Shown piece after piece: positions 11,930 to 22,604 of a stretch of 64,000 nucleotides of DNA. Position 1 is the stretch's first letter. Each line of letters begins with the position of its first letter. The notes below the pieces were generated by a model. That model worked only from the letters and a program-made list of their open reading frames with translations. It made no database searches and was not told the origin of the DNA. The position numbers and the translations under genes were made by a program. Source of the stretch: Sisyra terminalis (taxonomy: Eukaryota > Arthropoda > Insecta > Neuroptera > Sisyridae). Where the stretch lies: assembly GCA_958496175.1 (NCBI GenBank), contig OY292279.1:11098001-11162000 (forward strand), read 5' to 3'.

Positions 11930-12660
11930 GGGTATCAAAAAAATATTCCAGACAAATGATCCCTCGATAATAAATTACTATTTTTTTTGTTCCTTCGTTT
12001 TTTATTGCAAAAAAATTCCCAAATGCAACAAGAAACACAGCTAGGGAATATCGGGCGTATTGATCCCCCGACCAAATATCCTTGACATAATATCTCCGCA
12101 AAAAATCCCCAGTCAAAACATTCCCGTACAAAATATCGCCAAACAAAATCCCACTAAGACAAAATATCCTCAACAAATGTTCCCTTGATTTTAAATTACT
12201 AATATTTTTGTTCCCTCATTTTTTACTGAAAAAAATACCCAAATACAACAAAAAACAAAGCTTGGGGGTATCGGGTGTTTTGATCCCCTGACAAAATATC
12301 CCGCAAAAAACCTCGTGTCAAAACATCCGCGACAAATGATACTTTGATTATATCTAACGTTGTCAGATATTGATGTTGCAAAAAGGGATTTTTAGCGGGC
12401 TTCGCCTCTGGACCCTTTAACTAAAGAAGATATAAAAAAAATGGATTATTTCTTTTTGCTTTACTTCATCGAGATCTAAAAGAATCCGTTTTCAAATCAT
12501 AACGCCAAAAGAAGTATAATCTTGCCGAATATTACGTTACCGGGATAAATTTGTCTGGGCTTTTTTGTCCTAAGGATATTTTGTCTTAAGGATATTTTGT
12601 CCGGGGATATTTGGTCTACAGATATTTTTTCAGGATATCAAATATCTTGGAACCATCCAG
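11930..12660. repeat. degenerate repeat with tandem duplication and inverted part
   Basis: A block of about 130 bp at 11953-12080 is repeated at 12172-12300 (shared phrases include AAATTACTA, TTGTTCC and GATCCCC..GAC.AAATATC), giving a period near 220 bp. The 12541-12640 stretch has several GGATATTTTGTC phrases, the reverse complement of GACAAAATATCC found on the left. The block is therefore partly inverted and looks like an old, diverged mobile repeat of unknown class. Confidence 0.65.
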
Positions 12661-12665
12661 CTATG

Positions 12666-14645
12666 GCTCAAAGTCGTCTCAGCTCTCTAGGACACCTGAG
12701 ATGGGAAATATCAGTAAAGATCCAATGATTCAGATTTATCTCAATTAATTGGAACTAGAAACAAAGATGGACAACGATAATTTATTTAGGATATAACGCA
12801 AAGAAATTCTTAGGAGAGGCTCCTATAACGATGGTAAAATGAATTTGTCGTAATTCAATCGAAGCTCAATTGTTTAGGGTCTTTCGGAGTTATTCCATAT
12901 ATCACAAGTGGAATAACACCTACCTACTGGATTACAATCAATGTAGACATATTTCAATGTAATGAAAACAAAGTTGAATATTTTAGTTAATAACAAATGA
13001 AATTATGCTTCTTTACCATTATAATTGTTAAGAATAACAGGGAAATCTTCAATACATCATAATAGAGAGAAAGTGAAAAAAAATAATAATATTAAATAAC
13101 CAAATAATAAATTCATAAAAATTCCCCTATTGTATTCCATTGAATTTTTTTAATGACATTTCGTCCCTCAATCTATTTATCCCAATTCATTTTTATTTTT
13201 TTGCTATTTAAGGTTATATCCATCATGAATAGAAGTTAAATTCATGCTTACGTTATTATATATCCCCAACGGTGCCATTTTTTTTCTTTTTTTTTTTTTT
13301 AGAGAAACTCAAAAATTGTTTACTTTTATATTTTTTTAATTGCAAGACCCCCCACAATGGTCGGAATCGAAATCAAATTTAAAAATAAAAATAAATAAAT
13401 AAAAACAGCTGTCATTGAAAATTGGAGAAAAAAAATTAATGGCATTCAATTGTTTTGATTTTTATTATAAAAAATCGACTTTCATTTATTTGAAAAATAT
13501 GTTTGTTTTTCTTTTCTGCTGGTTCGATGTTTTATCAAACGTAGAAAGGTTATACTTACGAGAAATTATTGTAATTGCATATTAGTGCATTGCACCGTGA
13601 AACTGCAACTGCAATAAAAGAGCTCGAGAGAGAAATGCATCAATTAAAATATGTTAAGTTATCCGTATTATGTAGTTTATGATATTATAGGTTATGGTAT
13701 ATACTTATAAATTATTATAGGTTATGTCTACATAAGTAATCGTAAACATTATATTTTATCTTTGATTTCGCTTTTTTTTCTGCAGTGGTTGTTATTAATT
13801 AGTTTCATTTCGGATAAGAATCGAACGCAACATTGGCACAAAAGTCATAAAAATCAACGATATTTCTCATCCAAATCCGAAAATAATTTATTTTTTCTTC
13901 AAAAATAAATTAGATAATAAAAATTTGTTCCCATCTAATTTTAGAAAATCTTTTCTAATCAAGCTTGCTTTGGACTCTTTGACGGCACTAATTTGATCCT
14001 TAATTCGTTGAATTTTAAATGACCCGCGCATCGGTTCGAGCCATGCCGATGAACCGACCGGAGTCATTAAATTCAAAAACAATTAACCGAAAATCGTAAA
14101 ATGTTGGAAAAATTTAATTCTCTATATTACAAATATTTAAATATATCCTACCTATATCTTTTTTTCTCTCTGTTTTCTCTAGCCGATTGATTTTGTTTGA
14201 TGAGAAACAAATGAATGGGACAACAAAAGACGATCGCAGGAAATTTTCCACATTCAATTGTTGATGACTTTCTTGTTTCTTTCAACATCAGCGCCGCCGC
14301 TGTCCGGAATTCAGTCACCAATGACATCGTACATCCGGATCAAGTAGTAGTCGTTTGTTGTTTATCTACAATAAAGGAAAAAACAAGTGAGTAACTACTC
14401 GTTTACGTTTCTATAGGGTGTTAAACTGTTAAATCAATGCGTTGCATTTAAATTTGTACAACTATGAACCCTTAAATGTACGAATTAAATCAATATTATT
14501 GAGGCGTTAACAACAAATTTTTAACCATTACCCACGACTTCGTCCACGAGTATCATTTTTGTGGGATTAAATCGGTAGATACTTTTAAAAACGCTAACCA
14601 AATATTATATAAAATAATTGGTATAAACATATGTATATTGTTTAT
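12666..14645. other. non-coding stretch, no gene seen
   Basis: AT-rich, with no supported gene. A short GC-richer patch at about 14290-14350 (CAGCGCCGCCGCTGTCCGG and following) stands out from the background and might be a small exon or regulatory element, but nothing proves it. Confidence 0.55.
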
Positions 14646-16400
14646 AACTAGGAGGGACAATTTGTCCTGAAATTGGTCCTTTTCAAGGGGTGAGTTTTCC
14701 TTAAAAGAGAAATTTCCAACGGATTATAAAACATTAACCTTATGTGAAGAAAAAAAATTGTCTTGTGTACAAAAGGATAGCTAGAATAGAAAATAAAGAT
14801 ATAAGGGTGATTTTTTCCCTGAAAATTAACATAAAATTTTAGGCTTAATCATTTTTAATGTAACTGCATAAGGAAATTATACATGTAAAGGATACTTGCT
14901 TAGGAAAGCAATACGGAAAATTAAAGAGATAAAATTCAGAAAAACCTTAAAATTGATCCTTTCCAAGGGGTGAGTTTTCCGTTCAAGGGTAAATTTTCTC
15001 AAAAGATTACCTTTATGTGAAGATAAATGTGAAAAAAAATTGTCTTGTGTTCAAAAAGATAGCTAGAATAGAAAATCAAGATATAAGGGATGATTTTGAA
15101 AATGAAAATAAAATTTTAGGTTTAAGCATCCTTAACGGATAAAATAAGGAAATTATACATTTGAAGGATATTTGCTTAGGAAAACAATACGGAAAATTTG
15201 CTTTAAAATTGATCCTTTTCAAGGGGTGAGTTTTCTTTATAAGGGTAGTTTTCTCAATAGATTATAAAAATCTTTTGTTCTGTGTGCAAAAGGACACCAG
15301 CAATTTCATTTTAAAGTTTCAAAAAAGATCATTTTCAATTCCTAAATAATCCTAAATAAATACTAAGGGATGATTTTTTCCGTGAAAATGAAAAGAAAAT
15401 TTTAAGTTGATTCATCCTTAACGTAATTGTACAAAGAAATTTTGTATTTAAAGGATATTTGCTTTCCAAAACAAAACGAAAAGTAAATAGATGAAGTAAG
15501 GCCTTAAAACTGGTCCTTTTCAAGGGGTTGGGTTTTCCCTCTTCCCTCTAAGGACCAATTTTCTTGACAGATTATAGAAAGTGCCCTTATGTGAGGAGTG
15601 AAAAATGATTGTAAAATAATTGTCCTGTTTATAAAAGGATAATCACAAGATCATTTAAGAGTTTCAAAAAAAACAATTTTCAGTTGCAAAAAAAGGATAT
15701 AAGGGGTTGTTTATAAAATATAATATCAAATATATTATAATCTCATTTATGCAATATAATTTACAAAAGTAAACTATAAACATAAATTCGAACAAAAGTT
15801 TAAACAAATATGTTACTGTCGTATTGCCCTGATACGTATTTCGATTGCTAAGCAATCTTCTTTGTGCGGGCAGAATATGCAATAGAACTTGGGTATTCAT
15901 TTGCAGGAGCTAAGCTTCTAAAAAAATATACCCATACAAACATATTGGATGCACTCGATAGCATGGAAATTTTTATGAGAAAGAGAAAGATACTAAACTG
16001 AGAAAATAATGAATCAACTCAAAGATTTCCACTTTCTCACGAAGAATTGTGTCTCAGCCCATAACACTTACGGAACAATTCCATACTACTATCACACTGA
16101 AGAAGATTGCTTGGCAATCGAAATACGTATCTGAGAAATACCTTTGTTCAAATTGATGTCTATAATTAACCATTGTTAATAATATTTTATAAAATATACC
16201 CAAATATATTTAATGTATTGTATAAACAGTATAGCTGTTCAAAGTCAGCAAGAAAATCAAGTTTGATGACATAAGGGATGTTTTTTCTTCGACAATGAAT
16301 ATTTTCTTTTGGACTGAATTTTCTTTAAAGTAACTGCTTAAGGAGATATTTATTTTAGTGGATAATTTTCAGAAAAAAAAAATGGTAAATTTAGGAGGTA
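14646..16400. repeat. tandem array A, four units of about 256-300 bp
   Basis: Units begin at about 14670, 14951, 15207 and 15507, each with a sequence close to AATTGGTCCTTTTCAAGGGG. They continue with shared phrases (TTATGTGAAGA, ATTGTCTTGTGT, ATATAAGGGATG, AGGATATTTGCTT). Spacing is 281, 256 and 300 bp. The fourth unit is split by a 0.56-kb insertion (about 15710-16268) and resumes at 16269. Units differ by small indels and substitutions, so the array is not recent. Confidence 0.9.
15710..16268. mobile_element. inverted pair of the CGAAATACGTAT (hammerhead-like) element
   Basis: This insertion splits unit 4 of tandem array A. The two halves are inverted copies of each other. The left half carries the motif on the - strand (15831-15863: hairpin GATTGC-TTA-GCAATC then GAAATACGTATC). 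The right half carries it on the + strand (16097-16131: CTGAAGA, hairpin GATTGC-TTG-GCAATC, GAAATACGTATC). The flanks ATATAAGGGGTTG (15697-15709) and ACATAAGGGATG (16269-16280) look like a 12-13-bp target duplication. No protein is encoded. Confidence 0.7.
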
Positions 16401-16479
16401 TAAATGTATAGTCTTTTAATCGCCCAAACAATTCTGGCACCTTATCTCATCCGATACATTATAGAGTAATATATGCATG

Positions 16480-17690
16480 AAAACAGTGACATATTAAGAA
16501 TTCGACAGTGTTTAGGCTCAATTTACGTCCTCCTGGAAATCCCAACTTAATAAAAACAAAAAATTGCCTTAATTTGAAAATATGCCCTCCAGTTTCCCTT
16601 CCCTTTGCGAATCCAGCTTGCCACTCGTGTATTATTGAAATTCCCGACTCTGGTTCTCTTAGCTGGGAGTTTTAGCTCCCTTAAACAACCGGGGCTTAAA
16701 ATTTTAGGGACAACTTTAAGTTGGTAACCTGATTAGGCACTAGGAATTAAACAGGAATGCAATAGTCTTCCGGCAAGAGGTCAAAAATCACCTAAAGCAG
16801 TTTTTCGGCATTAAAGAACAAAAATTTTATATGCGTGAAATTATGCTACTGCCAAAAGATCACAAAAGATATGAGATCCAAAAGGATAAAAAAAAAATCA
16901 AGGACTTTAGTCTTCTAAGAACCATAGTTAGGAGCATTTTAGGTTCTTTTAGCTGGGAGTTTTAGCTCCTTAAAACAACCGGGGTATCAACTTTTACGGA
17001 GAATTTTAAGTTGATAACCTGATTAGATTTATCTTGACTTTTGGCGTCATAGAACAAAAATTCGTGGTTCGAAAATTACCAAGATTTGTCGACAAATTAA
17101 AAAACTGTGCTACTGCCGAAAGATCACAAAAGATATGGGATCCAAAAAGATAAAAAAAAAATCCAAGGACTATAGTCTTCTAGAAACCATAGTTAGAAGC
17201 ATTCTAGGTTCTCTTAGCTCGGAGTTTTAGCTCCTTAAAACAACCGGGGCTTAAACTTTTAGGGAAAATTTTAAGTTGATAACCTGATTAGTAACTAGGA
17301 ATTAAACAGAAAGGCAATAGTCTTTTGGCAAGAGGTCAAAAGTCACCTAAAGCAGTTTTTCGGCATCAAAGAACAAAAATTTTATATGCGTGAAATTATG
17401 CTACTGCCGGATGATCCCAAAAGATATGGGATCCAAAAGGATAAAAGAAAAATTCCTAGGACTATAGTCCTCTAAGAACCATAGTTAGAAGCATTTTAGG
17501 TTCTCTTAGCTGGGAGTTTTAGCTCCTAAAACAACCGGGGTATAAACTTTTACGGAGAATTTTAAGTTGATAACCTGATTAGATTTATTTTGTCTTTTGG
17601 CGTCAAAGAACAAAAATTCGTGGTTCGAAAATTACCAAGATTTGTCGACAAATTAAAAAATTTTCTAACAATTCATTGTTTGATTGAATA
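16480..17690. repeat. tandem array B, higher-order repeat (two alternating unit types)
   Basis: A conserved landmark TTAGCTGGGAGTTTTAGCTC occurs at 16659, 16949, 17214 (one substitution) and 17506. Successive units alternate. Types 1 and 3 share the phrase GGCAAGAGGTCAAAA and TATATGCGTGAAATTATGC. Types 2 and 4 share CGTGGTTCGAAAATTACCAAG and GATTTGTCGACAAATTAAAA. The true period is therefore about 557 bp made of two units of about 280 bp. A single related copy lies at 22110-22600. Confidence 0.92.
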
Positions 17691-18993
17691 TTTTTACTAT
17701 AACGTATTGCAAGTTAGCCGAATTCTATTAAGATTTCGTATTCATTTTCCTACAATATGTTAAGATTAAAGGTCTCGAATTCCATTTTCGTACAAGTAGC
17801 GCACATTAAAATTCCAGTAGCGTTCGGCACGTAATTTGGAAATTAACCAATTTTTCAAGTTTCATGTCCGAAATTTGAGGCATTCGTCGCTGTTTAGCAC
17901 CCAATAAAAATGTTAATGAAAATTCTATTTTTATTATATAGTGTTTGTATATAGTTATATATTTTTTATAAAAACAAGCTATAGACAGGAAAACCTATTC
18001 ACTACTGTCACGTATTTAATAATATAATTTTTTTTCCGTTCAAAGTCTTGGACGAATTACAAAGTGACGACAAAGATGTGTATAACAAAATTGTTCACAT
18101 ACCGTTTCTCCATGATGACAGATATTTCTCGATAAACGAGAAACTCGATAATATAATGATCTTCTTCATTATCTTTACATTGATCCTGCGTAATCAAGGA
18201 AATATTTTCTGTGAAAATAGCTATGCGCATGGGATGAATGTCCGATTGTTGTTCTTTTGTTTCGTAATGCAATTGTTTGTTGATAAAATTGAATAGCTAT
18301 ATACGAAGATGCTGATATTTTCAATTATGTCTTCTCATATACGTACTAATGTAACGGTGCTGGGTATTTTTATCGGTTTCGTGATATATAGGGTATCGTG
18401 GGGTAATATGCGATGATTAATGTTTTTGATTATTGTGGGAAGAAAACGAGATGAATTGTGGCGCGGCTTTGCGACACACACGCGTGCGCATGAGTGGGAG
18501 CACCCGTTTTTTTTGTTGTTTTTCTTTTTTTTTTTGGTCGTAAATTTATACTTCATAAAGTCTCAACTTCTTGTCGTGGACATTTTATATCGTGAGAGTT
18601 CGTTCACGTTTTCCACACCGTCTAGTACCTATATATACAGGCCAGGCAAACGGCGCCATTGAAACGTGTTAAACATTGCTGGTTGTCATAAGAAACACAC
18701 CTCATTTATTATAACATCTCATGCCTCAGAAAATTTAACCTCAAATTTCCTCCATTTTTTTTTGTCCAACCACCCCCTCACATACCTCAGTAGATATCTA
18801 AAAAATTTACTATCATCATCCATACAATTTTTATTACTTCACCAGGAAAACAACCAAAAAAAAAAAAACAAAAATCGAGACGGCCATGAAAATTATTGCA
18901 CATAGCATTATACTTTATTACCCAAGCCTACTAACGAGTGGGCTTTGGTCTTAGAAAATGGCGCTACATTCAAAATGGAAAAACAACAATTGA
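17691..18993. other. non-coding stretch, no gene seen
   Basis: No supported gene. Short open frames on both strands near 18050-18300 overlap each other and have no recognisable features. Confidence 0.55.
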
Positions 18994-19246
18994 ACGTGAA
19001 TATATTGAAAGTGAATTAAGTCCATTTCAAGAATAACCCCTATAGTGTTATCATTTTTAACCATAGGAACGTAGGATACTATGGAGGAGGGAATAATTGG
19101 CATTTTTGTTAACCAACTAAAATGAAATCAGTAATTTCTGAAAAATTAGCAGATAAGTAATTAACATACTTTGTTCTAGTTACAAGAAGAAGAATCACCA
19201 TATAGACCGTCCTTGAAATGGACTTACGTCACTTTCAAAATAAACG
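18994..19246. mobile_element. short TIR element (MITE) of the AAGTCCATTTCAAG family, copy 1
   Basis: The left end reads TGAAAGTGAATTAAGTCCAT. The right end on the opposite strand reads TGAAAGTGACGTAAGTCCAT. These are terminal inverted repeats of about 30 bp around 250 bp of non-coding DNA. The full sequence is closely repeated at 41951-42207. There is no coding capacity, so this is a non-autonomous DNA transposon. The superfamily is not determined. Confidence 0.88.
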
Positions 19247-19284
19247 AGTCAATTAGTGGTTAGAACCAAAGGGTCCAACAAAAA

Positions 19285-20098
19285 AAACAAATGAATTACG
19301 CCATCGACCAAAGTAGACCAATTTAGTTGTTAGATAAGAAAAACAAATGCTATCACAAAAATTAATCAACAAAAGAAAGTTGTAAATTGTCGAAAAAACG
19401 AAAGTTAGCGCTTGTCTCATATGAAAGAAAAAAAAAATTAACCTCAATTGTCATATCTAATATGATAAAATAGCAGTTTAATTAATTCACCTATTATTAA
19501 CTCATATAGAGAAAAAAAAAACATATGACGAATGAAACAAATGACTGTTATAAAATGACAAATGAAACAAATAAATTGAATAATTGCTAATCATTTTTGT
19601 CATAAAAACCTGATACTTATATGATTTTAGCTTCTTTAAATGTCATTTTTTTTTTTTTGGAGGAATTTTCGCCTACAATTATAAAACCTTGACAATTTAC
19701 AATCATACGCCATTTTTTTTTCGCTATACCGTTTATAACTTGTTTATTTATAAAGTTTGATTCGTTTTGTTATCTTAACGTGCAAAGTTATATACTTACG
19801 AGAATGTGGGATGGTAATAAGGACGTTTTTATGTCCAAAACACGATTTTTATTGCAAGAAATAAATGTAATGTTAAATCTCTGACGTAATAAGTGTTTTT
19901 TTTTTGTTTTTTTTTTTACAAGGAAAAACAAATGAAAATCGCATATTGGTTGCTATACTTTCTCCGATTCATTTGTTTTTTTGAAATTGATCCTCGAAAC
20001 AAATGAATACGAGTCTCAATTAAACAATTGTGAATGGAACAAATGAAAGCCGTGGCGCGATTGACGACTAAAACAAAAACAAAACGAGAAACATATGA
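19285..20098. promoter_or_regulatory. cluster of AAACAAATGAA motifs (E-box type CAAATG), possible enhancer
   Basis: Within about 0.8 kb the motif (A/G)AACAAATGA or a one-base variant occurs on both strands at about 19285, 19341, 19534, 19558, 19926, 19968 (reverse), 19996, 20037 and 20089 (ACATATGAA). CAAATG is an E-box (CANNTG), the binding sequence class of bHLH factors. Further single sites are scattered at 10208, 14206, 26972, 29000, 31398, 40768 and 43858. Clustering is seen; enhancer function is inference. Confidence 0.35.
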
Positions 20099-20744
20099 AT
20101 GTAGTAAAGCTTTTTTTCTCTTTATCAATCTTTATACAATTCAAAGCTGTCGTCAATATCTTCGGCAACGCAGAAACCAGTCTTTCTTTTTTTTTTGCCG
20201 TTGTTAAAGTCTTTGAATCAAACAACTGAAGTCTGCGAAATTCTTTTATTGTTGGCAAATATGGTCAAGACTTGTTTCGTAATACTAATACAAGAGGCTC
20301 TCTCCGGTTTGGCTATTCCTCGAGAGCTTCTGTATTGTATAGATTCTTGCCGATTTTTCTCGGCCTATCTATAGGTACATTGGGTACCTAATATTATTGT
20401 ACGTGGAAGAAAGTTGTTACTGTCATCGCAATAATTGATTGAACCAATCGTAGTAGATTGCATTTGTTTTGAGTATCAGGGATATGAATCTCGTTTGTCA
20501 TTTGTTATGCGATTGTAATTTGTTTTGATTGGGTTGATAAGGCTATAGCCAACTAATAGAGATTTGAGTGCGTTTTTCTTGCCCCCCTTTTTTCATTTAT
20601 TTATTTATTTATTTAATTAAAGTCACGATTGATTTCGACGGATCGATTGGGTACGCTGATTGGAAGCAGGTTTTCGACGAACTCAATCGTGGTTGTTCGA
20701 TTAATGATACTTGTAGCGATTCATTCAATTTTGCAAATTGATTT

Positions 20745-21995
20745 TTTTTAAATTATTTATTAAGAGAAAATAAATCTAAGAAACTTTTGATTTTATGTCA
20801 ATATTTTGGGGTCCCTAATGATAACGGAACCCTCGTAATTTCGTAATTCCAGATTCGTTTTGCTTGAAGACTCTTAGCCATAAGATAAGATGAAATTTGA
20901 ATCAAATGGATATTCTATTAACCTTAATAGGATAAAACAATTACAAAGAAAAGTTAAGGGAGTACCTTATCCTTATACTTGGGGGATGAGGAATCTTCAA
21001 TCTTGATTCAATATTGGCCATAACAGGAAAATTATGGGGAAAATTGATGTTTTCAAATTATTTACTTAGAGAAATAAAATCTATGAAACTTTCGTTTTTA
21101 TGTCAATATGTTAGAGTTAATTTTTTGGGGTCCCTAATGAAAATGGAATCCTTATAACTTCGTAGTTCCAGAATCGTTTTGCTTGAAGTCTATTAGCAGT
21201 TAGAAAGGATGAAATTTGAATCAAAAGGGTATTCTTTTAACCTTTATACAGTAGGGTAAAAAATTACAAAGAAAAGTTAAAGGGGGAACCTATGCTTATA
21301 CTTGGGGGATGAGGAATCTTCAATCTTCAATCTGATTCAATATTGGCCATAACAGGAAAATTATGGGGAAAATTGATGTTTTCAAATTATTTACTTAACG
21401 AAATGAAATTTTTGAAACTTTCGCTTTTATGCCAATATTTTGGCATTCACTTTTTGGGGTCCCTAATGAAAATGGAATCCTTATAATTTCGTAATTCCAC
21501 AATCATTTTGCTTGAAGACTATTAGCGCTAAGATAAGTTGAAATTAAGATCAAAGGAATATTCTATTAATCTTTATACACTAAGGTAAAGAAACACCAAA
21601 GAAAAGTTAAGGGGGCACTCTATCCCTATCCTTGAGGGATGAAGAATCCTCAATCTTTACTCAATATTGGTCACAACAGGAAAATTATGGGGCAAATTAT
21701 ATTTTGCAAATTATTTACTTGCAGATGAAATCCATGAAACTTTCGTTTTTATGCCAGTATTTTGGCATTCATTTTTTGGGGTCCCTAATGAAAATTGAAT
21801 CCTTAAAACTCGTAATTCCAGAATCGTTTTGATTGAAGTCTATTAGCAAATAGATAGGGCGGAATTTGAATCAAAGGAGTATTCTATTAACCCTTATACA
21901 ATGCGGTAAAGAAACTACAAAGACTACTATACTTGGGGGATGAAGAAAACCTCATTCTGGATTCATTACAGATCATAACAAGGAAATTATGGGTA
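20745..21995. repeat. tandem array C, four units of about 310-330 bp
   Basis: The landmark GGGGTCCCTAATGA recurs at about 20808, 21127, 21457 and 21778. Other shared phrases are TTGCTTGAAG, AAAGAAAAGTTAAGGG, CTTGGGGGATGA, ACAGGAAAATTATGGG and GAAACTTTCGTTTTTATGCC. The last unit is truncated. Units differ by small indels. It is distinct in sequence from arrays A and B. Confidence 0.92.
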
Positions 21996-22109
21996 GTAAC
22001 AGGAGGATGTTGAATTCCTACTTGGATCCCCTGGTTTTAGTAAGTAAAATCCCACATATCGTACACTATCTTTAGTCACTTCCCTATTGTAGTTTCCGGA
22101 AATTTATTA

Positions 22110-22600
22110 TACCTAAAGGAAATAGAGTAATGAAAACAGTGATACATTAAGAATTCGACAGTGTTTAGTCTCAATTTACGTCCTCCTGGAAATCCCAACT
22201 TAATAAAAACAAAAAGTTGCCTTATATTGAAAATATACTCCCAAGTTTCCCTCCCCTTTGCGAATCAAGCTTTCCATTCGTGTATTATTCAAATTCCCGA
22301 CTCTGGATCTCTTAGCTGGAAGCTTTAGCTTCCTAAAACAACCGGGGCATAAACTTTTAGGGAGAACTTTAAGTTGATAACCTGATTAGTAACTAGGAAT
22401 TAAACAGGAATTCAATAGTCTTTCGGCAAGAGGTCAAAAATCACCTGAAGCAAAAGTTTTTCGGCATCAAAAAACAAAAATTTTATAAGCGTAAAATTAT
22501 GCTACTGCCGAAAGATCACAAAAGATATGGGATCCAAAAGGATAAAAAAAATCCAAGAACTATAGTCTTCTAGGAAGCATTAAGTATTGAGGCCAGGAAA
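22110..22600. repeat. dispersed copy of array B unit plus its left flank
   Basis: This stretch is nearly colinear with 16480-16925, including the pre-array flank (GAATTCGACAGTGTTTAG, TCCTCCTGGAAATCCCAA) and one TTAGCTGG...TTTAGCT unit. The array therefore derives from amplification of part of a longer dispersed repeat whose left portion is shared by both loci. Confidence 0.88.
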
Positions 22601-22604
22601 AAAA

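Noticed and set aside
11853..12176. 107-codon open frame, - strand
   Set aside because: It lies in a duplicated degenerate repeat; the translation mirrors the repeat phrases.
14020..14065. Possible tRNA (GGTTCGAGCC phrase)
   Set aside because: The GGTTCGA phrase is in a self-complementary CATCGG/CCGATG context with no acceptor or anticodon stem.
18048..18296. 82-codon open frame preceded by a pyrimidine-rich stretch
   Set aside because: I considered it as an exon, but there is an equally long antisense frame, no partner exon and no domain.
14646..21995. CRISPR-like direct repeats
   Set aside because: Units are about 260-330 bp tandem repeats without short repeat/unique spacer structure, in eukaryotic DNA.
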